A stretch of DNA of 64,000 nucleotides from Dillenia suffruticosa (GCA_033439265.1 JAVTVX010000012.1:5011001-5075000); one strand, 5' to 3'; positions 1 through 12,476 are shown, counted from the stretch's first letter. The notes: generated by a model not told the origin, from the letters alone. Program-made: numbers and translations.

Positions 1-1292
1 TCTTGATCCAAAAAGTAAAGTCCTCCTTTTCTAGAACTCTTGCCGATCAATCGATTCGACTTGAGATCCTGAAAAGAAACGGAGTTTGGGTCAAAAACAA
101 CTCTACACCCTTGACCTTTAGTGATTTTGCTTATAGACAATAGATTTAAGTAACTTTAGAAACATATAAAGCATTTGTAGTTTTTCCAAAAATATCAATT
201 TCCCCAACTTGATTTACCTTCAAATCTTGCCCATTAGCAACTCATACTATCTTATGGTTAGGGAGGTTTTTAAATCTCTTAACTTTTGAAATATCCCTAA
301 CCATATGATAGTCGATACCCGAATCTATGAGAAAATTTTCTGAATGCGAGATTTGTTGAAGCCTCTTTGTGACACTCTCAAGAGTGGTTTTGAGGGCAAC
401 AAGCTCAGCCATTGTTGGATCATAAAAAGTTGCTTGTTGGGCAGTAGCTTGAGCTCCAAAGCTTGGACCTCTTTGTTGGTCTTTTGGTTTGAAATTCTTT
501 AGTCTTAGGTGAGGATGTAAGAACCAACATTTATCCCTTGTATGCCCTTTCTTTTTGCAATGAGAGCATACCTCCCTTTTGATGATCTTGGCAGCCGTGA
601 GGTCTTGAAAAGCCATGAATCCGTGAGCTTCCATCTTTAGTTTGGAGATTTCCTCAATCCTCATGCTTACTTCGGCCCTTTGCACCATGTTTTGCACTTT
701 CCCGAATGTAGGAAATTCCTTCATACGTAGAATTTCTTGTCGAAGATGAGTGAAGGAGTCATCCAACCCCATTAGAAGTGCAAACATTTTGTCCTCTTCT
801 CTTCTCTTTTGGATGACTCTTAAGATCGATTGAATCCGGTCGGAGAGTCATTAGCTTGTTCCATTCGGTGAGCTCACCAAAATATTGAGGAAGAGACTTT
901 CCCTCCTTCTTGATGCTAGCAATTTATTTCTTCAACTCAAAGATCCTCCCTCGATTGGACTCTTGGACATATAGGGAGAACATTGTGTTCCACACCAATT
1001 TGGCATTGGGAGCACAAGTCACCATGGCTTTATGAGTTTCATCTAACGAGTTGAGTAAGATGATAAAAACATGATCATCTCTTTTCTTCCATTCCCTATA
1101 TGAGGGATTGTTCTCATCAAGAGCATCATCAAGAATATGCTCCTCTAAATTTTGAAGATTGAGTGCTCTCTTCATGATGCTTACCCATTGATAGTAATTT
1201 CCTCCTTTCAATTGAATAGAGGAAATGTTTTGAATTTGGGTGAGGCTTATAGAAGGAAAAGGGTCACCCAACCTTAAAGAGGATAGAATCAT
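1..1292 (-). pseudogene. Copia gag-protease-pre-integrase coding region, broken
   Basis: The first Met after the primer site is at 1292. The Gag N-terminus contains LKGGNYYQWVSIMKRAL, typical of plant Copia Gag. A zinc knuckle (CSHCKKKGHTRDKCW) lies near 530-570. It is followed by FLIDSGIDYHMV, the protease active-site region, where DSG is kept but the usual A-T pair is altered. The bases at 1-60 translate to SNRLIGKSSRKGGLYFLDQ, typical of the GAG-pre-integrase domain. An in-frame stop lies just after ELKK (about 922), a frameshift follows near 785-800, and another stop is at 242-244. This is a decayed copy. Confidence 0.85.
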
Positions 1293-1297
1293 TTGAC

Positions 1298-1309
1298 GCT
1301 CTGATACCA
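1298..1309 (-). other. Primer-binding site (initiator tRNA-Met)
   Basis: The minus strand reads TGGTATCAGAGC, the standard plant retrotransposon primer-binding site. It fixes the orientation and the position of the 5' LTR. Confidence 0.9.
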
Positions 1310-1320
1310 AATTAAAGTTA

Positions 1321-1718
1321 TGAAAGAAATTGAATAACAAGAAAGTATAAAATTAATCGAAACTTGATTGCATTTCAAAGTGAGAATACATAGAGATTTT
1401 GATCTCTTGTTCATGGGTTACAAAGAGAATGGGATTTATAGGAGAAAAAGAGAGAGAGAGAGGGGACAAATGATGGCCCTCCAACAGCCAGAAATCTGGC
1501 CGTGGGAGGGCCTCCAACAGCTGGCAGAACTAGCCGTTGGAGTCCTTTCCAACGGCTAGTCTGCTGGCTGATGGGAAGGGCTTTTAGGCCCTCCTTCTTG
1601 GGCTGGAAGAGAGCCCTTTCTTGGGCCTGGTGAGACTTCTTCTTGGGCTGAATTGTTTCACCAAATGAGCTACAAGGGCTGAGAAATTCTGGGCTTTAGG
1701 TAATATTTATTTTCAACA
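1321..1718 (-). repeat. Candidate 5' LTR of the Copia element
   Basis: On the minus strand this begins TGTTGAAAATAAAT and ends ...TTTCA, a TG...CA pair, 11 bases before the primer-binding site. The outer border is inferred only from the TG/CA rule, because the partner LTR is outside the window. A GA-rich tract lies inside (about 1450-1465). Confidence 0.5.
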
Positions 1719-1843
1719 GGCCATTTGAGAGACAAGTATGAGAAAATAATAATAATAATAAAATGAATACATAAAAAAATAAATATGATAATTTAATTTG
1801 CGTGGATTCTTCTACGCCATTCATTCCTATCCAATGTCATCAT

Positions 1844-1977
1844 CTCGTCTAAACCCTTAATTATCATGTCTTTACGGATAAATTGTATCCAAGTTTTCAG
1901 TGGTTTATCTCTACGTTTTATTGAAACCTTGAATGCAAATTATCCGTAAAGACATGATAGTTAAGAGTTTAGACGAG
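1844..1977. repeat. Long imperfect foldback (56-bp arms, 22-bp loop)
   Basis: Bases 1844-1899 and 1922-1977 are reverse complements with 6 mismatches, and the core TATCATGTCTTTACGGATAA pairs perfectly. A transcript from either strand would form a long hairpin. It could be a small foldback MITE or a young miRNA/siRNA precursor; the sequence alone does not decide. No coding region overlaps it. Confidence 0.8.
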
Positions 1978-3329
1978 AGGATACATGAGCTTTTATCTTC
2001 AAAAGAAATCACTAAAACAAAAGGAAGAGTTTTTTATGTTTGGAATCAAATGATTAAAGCAAGAATCACATCATATGTAACAAAAACTATGGAAGAGTGA
2101 AGATACAGGAGCTTCACCAAGTCAAACATCTTATCAAAAACCAACACGAGACCCACTACACACTTTGTAGTTTAAATGGCAATTGGAAGTCACAATACAT
2201 TTGAGATTGAATTTGAAAGGGCTCATATTATGTATCTCCCCTTCAAATTCAACCCTTGATCTCGTTTTTTCCACATTGACAATAGTCAATTTGGCAAATT
2301 TTAGTAGTGTGTGCAAGCTGCTTATTGCTTTCTTTTCGTCTCTTGCTCGCACATAATAATTCTAGAGTTTCCACAAGAACCTTGCTTATATTTAATTGAC
2401 TAAGGCTCTAGAATTCTAAAATATAATAAATAACAAACTTTCTCTAACATTTGACCCTCCATAAGCCAAGCAATGGTGAGACCCCATTTCAATAGAACAA
2501 ATTTTATTATTAGTTTTATGCACTGTCATTCTAAAACTCCCATCTCCCCACTTTCACAGCCACCAGTAATCCTAGCAACGCGCATTTGCATGAGATCGTT
2601 AGAGATCTCTAATTTTTCTTTTTCTACTCATTCCCTGTGCTTATTGTCTTTTGCTCTTTTTGCTCCTTAGTTTTTGCTGAAAGGCAACCAGGACGACAAC
2701 TAATCAGTTGAGAAAGGTAAGGACAGCAAAAAATCCAGTTTCACCAGGTATTTAGCATGAACATTGGTTAGGCCAAATAGCAATGTCCATATGGTAGATG
2801 TTATCAGCTTGTTCTTTTCAGATTAATCAGTGTCCAGTGACTAGGTCTTCATGATTTCAAAATTTTTACATATCTGCACTTATGTAGCCGAAGCTTCTTT
2901 GTGCACATCTGATCAATTCACATTATCGGCTATTAATAAATTCCTGCAATTTTTTTATTTGTCCACCCTTTGCTGTTTTTCTACTAGACTATGCAAATAG
3001 ACGGCTGACACTACTTCATCCAAATCTATGTTGACCTTTTTAATCCATAGAAAAATTAATAAAAATATGAAATATCACAATTATCTATTATTTAATCAAG
3101 CCAAGAAAGTTGCCAAGGGAAAGTTCAAATTTACCTGATCTGATTCTCCTAAATTTTCAAATTTCAAAAAGTTTGCCATCAAATAATTATGTTTCAAAAT
3201 TGTGAACAATGAACAAAATTAAATTTATTAACAAGAACTGTACAATTCTCTAAATATTTTTCACAAAAATATAAAATAGTTCCCAGTTAACAGTTAATCT
3301 CATGTTAAATATCATCTTTGTAGGCAAAT
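1978..3329. other. Intergenic, no gene recognised
   Basis: AT-rich DNA with only short random open frames (for example 2134-2352 minus and 2473-2670 plus). They show no recognisable domain. Confidence 0.5.
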
Positions 3330-3850
3330 TTGATGAAGCCAGACTCGTTCATTTAGATGGGCTTGTTCATTTTTCTTAGTTGACTTATGAAGGCGAGCTT
3401 GTTTGTTTAGGCAGCAGACTTAAGTAAGGCGACTTTCAACAAAACTTAATCATCTTCATGAATGGATGTGCTGAAACCCAGCTTGAACAAAACTAGACTG
3501 CCTTCATCAGCAGAGGTGATGAAAGCAAGCTCCAACCAAGCTTCATCGCCAGAGTTGACAAAGGAAAGAGGGCTTTCACAAAGCTTAATCATCTTGGACA
3601 GCAGATGGGGGCTCCAATGGAGCTTAATCCATTGCATTAATGGATGAAAGCAGACTTCTGAAAAGCTAAATCATCTTCATTGGCAAATGTGACAACGGTG
3701 TGCCCAAACAAAGCTTAATCATTTTGATCTATGAATGAAAGCAGGCTTCTGCAAAGCTCGTCTTCCTAGGAAAATGGGATCAGGCTCTAAGAAAACTTTA
3801 TCATTTTCACCAGCAAAAGAAAGAGGGTTTCCACAAAGCTTAACAATCAA
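3330..3850. repeat. Degenerate minisatellite, about 45-bp unit
   Basis: Variants of CAAAGCTTAATCATCTTC, often followed by a GATGAAAGC-like string, recur at about 3440, 3490, 3538, 3583, 3620, 3665, 3712, 3755, 3803 and 3836. Spacing is 36-50 bp. Units are strongly diverged and both strands stay open for about 60 codons, as expected of a repeat. It may be the internal repeat of an old transposon. Confidence 0.6.
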
Positions 3851-6412
3851 CATTGTGGATAAGCAACTAGTAGATAACCTGAGAAACTAGAAAAACAAAG
3901 TAATTCCCAATTTGTTGTATATCAAACCCAAAAACAGAATGCCCCAAAGTTCGAAAGTTTTAATCTTCAAGACTTCAAAATCCTCTAAACGGTTTGAGAG
4001 AATCTGCCTGTTCTAACCCTCCTTTGCCTAGCTCCTACTTGGATCTTCCTCCTCGGACAACTCCTACTGTGCTCCTCGTATCCTCCTCTTTAGATGGCTC
4101 CTCTGCTACCTCCTTTGAATGAGATTTTGAGAGGGAGTAAGAACCTATTTACAGGGGTAGGATCATGTTAATTCCTTGTACAAGAAATATCAATTAGGAA
4201 ACTGCCAAAAATGAGGATGAGCTTGAATCGCGACCTAGAAAGAACAAGGGGTGCTAGGGTATCTTTGGAGGCAGAGGAACCTTCACGAAATCATAAAAAG
4301 ACGTTGGGGCCACAATGTAAATATTGGGGACCAAAGTGAAACAAGGGAAAGTTTCCAGCATATTTCTTTAAGCCCACTTAAAGTTGATTTTTTGAGAGAG
4401 TAACTCACAAAGTGGACATTTACTTAAAATTTCAACTAGATGACATGTAATGGGCACAAGTGTCCAAGTTTGATACGGACCAGACAACCATAGAAAGTGG
4501 TTTTATTTTGACCGTTCAAAATATTTTTTGATTCCACATATTTGAGTTGCTAGCAAAATTTTAATGCCAACAAATAGTATCAAATCAATCGATCATCTTG
4601 TTTTTGGCCAGCATATGGTCAATCCGCACCACTCCAGCCCTTATGGCACCATATCTATAACTGAGAGTAGGTTTGGGTTGAAAAAGTGAGACTTGTTTTG
4701 GGTTTGGGGTAGTTTGTAAGGCTCATTACGCCATCCCAATGCAACAGGGCATGAAAATCCACAACCATTTGTTAGACTTTCCCTTTCTAATTCATCTATC
4801 TACATAGGAAAGGTAACAAACAAAAAAATTTGATTTCCAACTTCACTTTCTCACCTTGTATAGCAAGTAGCAACTAAATTTAAATATATTTATCAGTTTT
4901 GGTTTCTATTACCATAAAGGTTAGAATGTTATAAAGAAAACACTAGTTTTCCTCGTTCTAACTCATTGATGAGTTCTCTTCCTAAATAGACTCCAAAACT
5001 AATGCCGCCACTTTTCCTCGCTCCATTGACCTCTGATCTTCTCTTGTTTTCCTTTCTCATCCTCAAGATCAAATTCAAAAGCCCTCAAACCTGAAATATC
5101 TCAATCCACAATTAACACTTGCATAGACTAAAGATCAGCACTAACAAACTCTTTTTTTCTAATTCTATCTGGAGGCCCCTTCTCCCAAAGAGAGATCCTT
5201 TAAGGGCAGGGAAGGGATGAGAAATCCATCCCTGACCTGGCTTTGGGGCAAGGATCGAGGAGATTCTTTTTGACAGGATAAGGACACAAAGGGGTCACCT
5301 CAACCCAAACCTGCCCTGCCAGCCCTATGCTAAATCAAAGCTCAATATGTAGCTTTAACTCACAATGCACGTGAGTTGAGACCTTTGCAAGAAATGGGTT
5401 TCCCACGCAAGAAATTGATGTAAATTTCATGTGATGATCAAGCATTCTCATAACTATGTATTTAGTTAACAATTCTATTTTTCATTAAATGTAAAGGTGG
5501 ATTGTCATTTCAAAAGAGATTTGGTCCGTATAAAATAAAATATGAGGGGGTTTATGTGATCTTTGGACAACAATTATGTGACATTTTAATGAAATATTCT
5601 AGTTGATGGCATTTTCAGCCTTGGGCGTTGACGTCTATGATCCAGTTTAACAGAAAGTCTTTTAAGAGATAGAGTTAGTTTTAGTGTTTAAGCTAGTTAT
5701 GCAATTTCCATATTTAGATTAACATATATCAAGTGAAAAATAAACCTGATATCTGTTTCAGTCTTGTGTCCCATGCTCTCTCTATATACCCTAACAATGA
5801 TGATAAAAGCGGCATAAAAATTAACTTCAAGCCCAATTCACTTTGTGAACCAACATACTGTTATCTGATTTCATGAGTTTCACCCTTGGACCACAATACA
5901 TCCTATAGGTACACCAATATATTCTTTTCGGCCCTCAATTTTCACTAGGTGATCTATTTCTACATTGTATCTTTATTTAGTATCAACCTACTTGGTGTGG
6001 CATGAGGAATTGAGCGAGATAAATATCCTCAAATTGCAATCGGCAAATACTCTCTCCATGTCTATGCTTGAAATATTTTATGACTTCTTCATCCAATGAA
6101 CTTGCTCTGTGTTCTCTTCTGTGCACAATTAGATTTTTCAAAATACCATAATACTACACATACGCTGCCTTGCACATCCATCATTCAAACAACGACATTT
6201 GAGATACACCACTTATAAATTGTAAGTCATACCTACCCTTTTGTCATATATCTACATTTGGCTTTTTTGTATAAGAAAAGTGAAAATATTATTGGTCTAG
6301 AAGAATCTACATAAGATACAATAGAGGATAAACCATCATCTTAAACAATTAAACTCGGATTGTGAAAGGCGTTTAGTTATCCATGCATCAATTTAAATTG
6401 TACACCTAGATT
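3851..6412. other. Intergenic, no gene recognised
   Basis: No supported gene. A CT-rich stretch at about 4010-4110 and a more GC-rich stretch at about 5170-5330 look like transposon remnants but show no ends or domains that can be named. Confidence 0.45.
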
Positions 6413-6814
6413 GCATGGAAACGGAAATGGATATAAAATGATATGAGAAAACAGTATTTTGTAAAAATAAATAAAAGAAAAACGTAAAAAAATACGTAAA
6501 TATAAAAAATATAAAAAAATTTATATAAATATTAATTATTTTATAACAATAATAAAACAACCATATTTTATAATAAAAATCTAAAATGACCAAATACATA
6601 ATTATTAATTATAAGAAAAATAACATAAAAATAAAAGTTATAATTAAATAAGTAAATAATTTATTAAATATGGAAAAATAAGTGAGCATAAAAAAATATA
6701 AGGATTTTTGTGTTAACATTAATTAATAAGACGTCACATAAAGGGGAATGTTTCAAAAGCGGAAACATTTCAGAAACCAGAAAACGTTGGTGTTAAGAAG
6801 TTTCCATGCATTAC
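6413..6814. mobile_element. AT-rich MITE-like element, copy 1
   Basis: The outer ends are inverted: TTGCATGGAAAC at the left and GTTTCCATGCA at the right. The interior (about 6510-6660) closely matches 19985-20150, so a second copy lies in this window. No target-site duplication is evident and no protein is encoded. The superfamily cannot be assigned. Confidence 0.55.
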
Positions 6815-7007
6815 AGCTGTACACTCCCACAAATGACTATTAGTCCAAATTTAGCTAAATTTGCAAGTAAAGAACCTAAGCTCATGTCCAATTAAATAAA
6901 ATAAAATGCAAAATCTGATCAGAAAAGTAGTTTCTAACATCGATGAGAAATATCAACAAATCCAGATTGAGAGGTGGAAAATTGAAATCGGAGATGAATA
7001 AACAGAC

Positions 7008-7185
7008 CTTTGAGGATGTAAGCTTGGAGAAGCGTAGGGTCAATTTGAAGAGCCCTGTCGCAGTCTTTGATCACATGCTTGTGTAGCTCCAATTGGCTAT
7101 AACAATAGGCTCGATTGCTGCAACACGCGCACACACAAAAATTCGAAACTTCGGGATAAATTTCAAAATCCAATTCAATTTGACC

Positions 7186-7218
<33 letters not shown>

Positions 7219-7407
7219 ACTTCAAAATCAAATTTAGTTTGACCTAGAGAGAGAGAGAGAGAGGAGTAATTACCAGATGTCCTGAATGGAAGAGGAGCGA
7301 GAAATGAGAGAATCGAGAAGACGAATTGCCTTGGACCAGTCCTTTGACTTGCATAACTTCGCGAGCTCCACTCTCTCCAACACCGTTGACGACGTCGCAG
7401 AAGCCAT
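7008..7407 (-). CDS. SRFR1: SRFR1-like TPR protein, first two exons only
   Basis: Exon 1 (7407-7274) starts at ATG 7407-7405 and encodes MASATSSTVLERVELAKLCK and onward to ...SIQDI. Exon 2 (7117-7008) encodes ...NRAYCYSQLELHKHVIKDCD...LLQAYILKG, a tetratricopeptide-repeat helix pair. The junction uses GT (7273-7272) and AG, joins a Cys codon, and exon 2 ends at a second GT donor. This matches from memory the N-terminus of SUPPRESSOR OF rps4-RLD1, a negative regulator of effector-triggered immunity that contacts TNL-type immune receptors and EDS1. The family protein is about 1000 residues, and no later exon is recognisable in the 7 kb downstream. Either intron 2 is very long and filled with transposons, or this is a 5' gene fragment. 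The family call is firm; whether the gene works is not. Confidence 0.85.
7155..7265. repeat. Duplicated (GA)n-bearing unit in SRFR1 intron 1
   Basis: The 156-bp intron 1 (7118-7273) holds two copies of a block of about 30 bp (TTCAAAATC...TTTGACC) each followed by a GA run. The block appears to have duplicated with its microsatellite. Confidence 0.7.
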
Positions 7408-8204
7408 CTCACACACCGCACGAAATAAGGAGAGAGAGAGGGGGGGGAGTTGAAAATGGCTTTGAGAAATCGAGTCAATAGTGTGAGTTTTTTCTTAAAA
7501 AAACAATTGATACCTAAACCCTTCTTTATGGCTCGCTCGCAGCAAACGAAGCACGCTTCCAAGTCCTCTGATTTGCGCGGAGCTGAACCGAACTGATTCT
7601 GCTTTGGTTAAGTTTTGAGAAGCCAAGTGTTAAAAAAACCGCACCATTCACCGGATGCACTCCCCTTGACCGAAGAAGTAATGATGGCGTCACTCCTGTT
7701 AACCCGCGGACCCTTTTTTAAGCTAAAAAAAAATAAAAAATAAAAAATACTTATTGGCTTTTACTATTTCATCCGAGTATTATTTTAAACTCGTTCACAT
7801 GTTATAATATGCTCTGATTGGAGTTGAATCAATTATTATAATTATATTTAAAAAATAGATATATTATAAAATATAAAATCTTTTAGATCATAAAATATTT
7901 AAGTATATACTAATATTTAAATTTGAGATTCAAATTTATATAGTTTTTATTATGATTAATCAGACAAACTACCTTAATGATTAATGGTTTCGTGTAACAC
8001 CGTTGAAACTTTGGTCATACATTGAGACAACTTGGTGCATGTCTAAGACCAAGATATGGGGGTGCAGCTTGGCAAATGTGGGTTCACAGTATGTAATGGT
8101 TGTGTTTGAAAATATTTAAGATATTGAGTAAATGTTAGATTAAGATTTCAAATCGTTGCTAGATTGTCGACAAACTTTTGCATGTTCAGAGTGGGAGGCA
8201 AACC
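7408..8204. other. Upstream region of the SRFR1 fragment
   Basis: Holds the presumed 5' UTR (GA-rich at 7430-7450) and promoter. A GC-richer block lies at 7560-7710 and AT-rich DNA beyond. No other gene is seen. Confidence 0.4.
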
Positions 8205-8375
8205 ACCGATGTTTGATTGGCTCAATGGAAAAGACACTGAAATCTTTTAATAATATTCAGGTTTGACTCGATACGGGAATGAAAAAAATTATATCGAAAG
8301 ATTCTCAAAAAAGAACCCAACAACGAATCGATTTAGATTAATTAAGATAAAGTTTTAAATACCGAAAGCACAAGT
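8205..8375 (+). mobile_element. tRNA-derived SINE
   Basis: Contains an A-box-like TTGGCTCAATGG, a B-box-like CAGGTTTGACTCGATAC about 40 bases later, and a 3' block GAATCGATTTAGATTAATTA...AATACCG that recurs in other SINEs of this window. The internal RNA polymerase III promoter layout identifies the class. The copy is degenerate. Confidence 0.6.
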
Positions 8376-9339
8376 CATAGTAAAAATAAATAAATTCGGA
8401 GGCAAACCTAGGTATTGGACTTGTGCGCATGTGCGGTGCATGTTCAATCAATTAACACTTGTTGGCCACCGTCGATACTAATGGTTGGCGATATATTGGT
8501 TTCAATCGATATGTGATCCGACAGTTACAAGTAGTTGATAATTAATGATAATTACAAACGGTTAACAGTTGATATTAGTTAACTTGTGCTAACTTGTGGC
8601 CTTGATAACACATAAGGGATGCTTACGGGATCAATCGACAATGTTGCTAAGGCGATTGATATTGTCTTCACTAAAATATTTAAAAGGCATGTGGTTATGC
8701 CCTTGTAGAGACAATTGGCATAAATAATCAATTATTTGTAAAATTCAAGTTTGTAACAATTTTCTCTATCAAGAGACGCATGTGAAAGAAATTAATGAAG
8801 TGAAGTTTAAATATAACAATTCAGAAGTACTTAAACATGTTAAGTTATTTCTATAAATTGGAATTTGAAAAATTATTAGGCAATTTGGGGGTGCAAAACT
8901 ACAAAAAAGGATTTGGGAAACCCTATTTCTAAAAATGGGTATCACAGTACTCGAACCGAATTAGTCGAGTAAAATTCGGATACCGATGATAAAAAAAAAA
9001 TATATATATATATATATAAAAGAAGCCCAACATTACAAGGGAAAACCAATTAGGCCGCCCAAGCCCAGCCTAACATGGCTCCTACAGGTCCAAGAGGTTC
9101 GCGGTCATCTTACTATCGCGGCGCGGTCATCACAGATCCAAGAGGTTCATATGCCCGTCGTCTTGTTTGGCTTCTGAGCTCTAAAAGATTTCCACGCAGA
9201 TTTTTTTATGGGTTGACAGTGAAAATCACTAGGGACAGACTTACCACTGGTAGGGCAATTTGATAAAGGGGCCAACTTTAGGAGGCAATTTGTTGATTTT
9301 GAAATCACAAAAATAATTTAAAAGCCCATTAAATCACAT

Positions 9340-9380
<41 letters not shown>

Positions 9381-10856
9381 ATTAAATATTAGAGTGAAAA
9401 AGAAAAAAAAATTGAAATAGAAGAAACCAAGGTTGCGGGCAGTCAAATTTGTAGTGGGATGATTAATATTATGTAATACAGTAAGATTACAGAATAGAAA
9501 TAGACAAAGGACCATCTGGTCTTGATCCGGTAAACAACTCCTCCTCATGTTCGAAATTGGTCTCATAGCTGCATAATTCAATTGTATTCGCATGGTATGA
9601 GAAAAGTGGGATTGCCCAGGTTGAAATTTTAAATTTTAAATCTTCTATGTAGAAAATTTTAATTTTTTACTTATACAATTCTATATTTTTTAATAAAAAT
9701 TCTTCATATAATAAAAAAATGTTATATTTAAAATAAAATAAAAGAAAAAGAAAACTCAGTGAGGGTGCTGAGATTTTTTAAGCACTGCACAATATGTGGG
9801 AACAAATAATGCAAATGGCCACTGTCAAAGAAAAGATCCATCCATGTGACCTAACATGGTTGGTGGTCCAAACTGTGAGAGAGAGGGGCTTCCTCTTGGT
9901 TCCTGAAAAGTTGGGATTTAATGAACTGGATAATTATAATACAGGTGACATACGTGTCTTCTGCTGAACTTTTCTCTTTCTCTCTTTTCTTTATTTTTTA
10001 TTCGAGCTTATTATATAAATAAAGGGGAAGATATCACTTGATCCGAAGATCATTGACTGAGCCTTACTCTCTTTTGATGCAAAATAAAAAGAAATATTCA
10101 CAAACCAAAATAATAATAAGAAGAAGAAGAAAGTTCCTCAATTATTGTGATTCTATTCTAGTGATGACAACTACTGCTAACATTCAAATATGAACTTTAT
10201 GTCTTAGGGACTGCTAAGAGGAACAAGTTTCTAACTTCAAACATCCAACTTTACTCCAAGAAAATAAAACCATACCAAGATCTCACAAGTATAGTAATCG
10301 GACACTAAACTCTTTTAATTAAAATTTCAAATTCGATTTTCATAAAATAAACAAATGATATTGGAGAGCCAATTGTTAATGGGTTTCATAACACTCGAAT
10401 TTGATTAATTCGATAATTCAGAAAAAAAGAAAATAAAACCCATCCTCGAATCATAATTTTTTTTTCTTTTTCTCTAAAAGAAAATCAAGGTACACACAAA
10501 TCAACTATATAAAATCCATCTAGCTTTTACTGAAAGCCATCAAGATTCTTATGATACATTCAAAGTTGAGGGAACAATTTTGATCACGTCAACAACTTTG
10601 TTGATAAACATTTTCTAATTCAAATTAACCCTAAGATTTCCCTCCACCCACAGGGTAATTGGCAACCCCCGATTATTTATTATACCACCAACAACCAGAC
10701 CGACATTGCACAACGCCCAACAACCACAACGGTCGGACTAAGCATCTGAGTCATCTAACATTAACAATCAGCCATTAAACATAAAAGGGGAAAAAAAAAA
10801 AGAAGAAGAAGAAGAAAGAGAGATCCCCTGGGTTCCCAAATGCAACAACAAATAAT
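8376..10856. other. Intergenic between SRFR1 fragment and KAI2 copy 1
   Basis: A possible solo LTR lies around 8460-8770 (uncertain). A SINE 3' tail lies at 8940-8990 and leads into a TA microsatellite. A degenerate 15-bp duplication of (G)ATCCAAGAGGTTC lies at about 9090 and 9135. A poly-T run is at 9341-9375. Another SINE remnant with a B-box-like TTTCAAATTCGATTT lies at 10260-10420. AAG repeats occur at 10800-10820 in the probable 3' UTR side of KAI2. No gene is supported. Confidence 0.45.
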
Positions 10857-12476
10857 TCAAGAAGCAATGTCATGGCGAATATGCCTTAGCAAAACAGGAA
10901 TAACAATGTCTGGCGAGCTGAGCTGTGGCAAATGACCGTCGGACGACATGACCTCCACGACTGAGTCTGTGCCAAGATGGTGGTGAAGGTACTCGGACAC
11001 CACCACCGGCACAGCCAAGTCCTTCATGGACTGAATAATGTGGCATGGCACAGGGGCTAGCCATAGAATGTGGCGTAGATCGCTTTGGAAAATGGTTTGA
11101 GCCACACTTAGGGCTATGTCCGGTCTCATGTTGAATAGGGTTCGACTAAATTCTTGGACTGCGACTGAGTCCATGTCCCCTCCCACGGCTAAAGGTGCGA
11201 ACCCCGTACACCATGCCTTGTAGTTTGAGTGCATGGCTTCGAAGAGTTGGTCCAATTCTTTTTGCTCAAATCCTCCATAGTAATCCACATCGTTTAAGTA
11301 TCTACATGGAAACAAAACAGAACAAATTAAGTCTCATTCCACTCTAATTGAATTAATTTTTTTTAGAGATAATTAAGGCAGACAAGAAAATCTTTATATA
11401 GACAGAATTCAATTTAAAAATCTCTAAAATCGACACTCATAATTCGAATTAAATCTTTTTTTCTTTTTTCTTCTTTGGGTGAATTTTAGAGTGATTGATT
11501 GGAATTTGGAAATTTTTGGATGGGCTTCAAAATAATTTCAGTTCATATCTACAAATGGAGGCGCTTTTTCTCCTTTATGGTTCATTTTTTTTTCCTCTAA
11601 TCTTTTTCTTTAAGATGGTGCCATATCTCAAACTCAAAAAAAAAAAAAAAAAAAAAAAGCAATTTTAGCAAAAATTTCCTCTTTTTCTTTTTCTCTTTCA
11701 ATGTTCCCATGTCCCAAACACAAAAAAAAAAACCTAGTGCAACTTCTATAATTAGAATTCAACTTTCAAAAGTCATCATTAGAAGTTCAAGTTTGGACTG
11801 TTATTGAACAAAATTTAACACCAAAAGGGGGGGGGGGGAACCCTTGGCAACCAAAATATTATTATTCAAGTCCTATAATTAGAATTCCGCCTTCAAAGTA
11901 CAAACCCAGTTAACCAACCATACTGGCACGTATCAAATGCTAATTTAAGAAAAAGAATCCCTGATCATTATTAAGTTTAGATATCAATATTATATATATT
12001 CCTTAAACTAATTAAAAACAAACTTATCTGTGTCAATAAAATTTACAACCTAAAATAGAAAATAAAAATAAAAATAAATTATCAATATTAAAAAGAAATA
12101 GAACAAACCTGGGAGAAGCAGAGAGCAAGATGATTTTGGAGAAGAGATCAGGGCGATTAATAGAAGCAATAAGACCAATCATAGCAGAAACAGAGTGACC
12201 CACATAGATACAAGAAAAAATTTGAAATTCTTCCAAGATAGCCAACAAATCATAGGCATAACCTTCGAGGGTCGAATACCTCTCGAAATCGAAATAATCT
12301 GGGTTGGTTGTGCCAGCACCCATGTTGTCGAACAGCACAACCTTGAAGTCATCGAGGAGGTGAGGTACCAGGTGTTTCCAGACGGATTGGTCGGTGCCGA
12401 ACCCATGAGCTAGAACTATGATTTGCTCGCCTGAGCCCAGGACTCTCACGTTGTGAGCCGCCTCTACTATGCCCAT
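10857..12476 (-). CDS. KAI2: KAI2-type alpha/beta-hydrolase receptor, copy 1
   Basis: Two exons: 12476-12109 and 11301-10857, with an 807-bp GT-AG intron splitting the Arg-123 codon. The product is 270 residues, the usual KAI2 length. It aligns without gaps to Arabidopsis KAI2: HGFGTDQ at 24-30, nucleophile Ser95 in GHSVSAM, Asp217 in KDLAVP, His246 in DGHLPQLS, and pocket residues Phe26, Val96, Tyr124, Trp153, Phe157 and Phe194 kept. Position 190 is Ala where Arabidopsis has Gly. KAI2 perceives karrikins and an endogenous ligand and works with the F-box protein MAX2 to degrade SMAX1/SMXL2 in nucleus and cytoplasm. Start and stop are clear and no lesion is seen, so this is probably a working gene. 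A paralogue lies 10.6 kb away on the same strand. Confidence 0.95.

Larger units (their letters stand above)
1..1718 (-). mobile_element. Ty1/Copia LTR retrotransposon, 5' part
   Basis: Read on the minus strand, the segment gives a candidate LTR, a primer-binding site complementary to initiator tRNA-Met, a Gag-like region with a zinc knuckle, a protease-like motif and the start of the pre-integrase domain. It then runs off the window at position 1. That order is typical of Copia. Integrase, reverse transcriptase, RNase H and the other LTR must lie outside. The coding part is broken, so the copy is probably inactive. Confidence 0.85.

Noticed and set aside
2134..2352. 72-codon open frame on minus, considered as a later SRFR1 exon
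   Set aside because: Its translation shows no TPR or SRFR1 similarity and lacks convincing splice sites.
9318..9593. 91-codon open frame on minus
   Set aside because: The second half is poly-Lys/Phe from a poly-T tract and no family was recognised.
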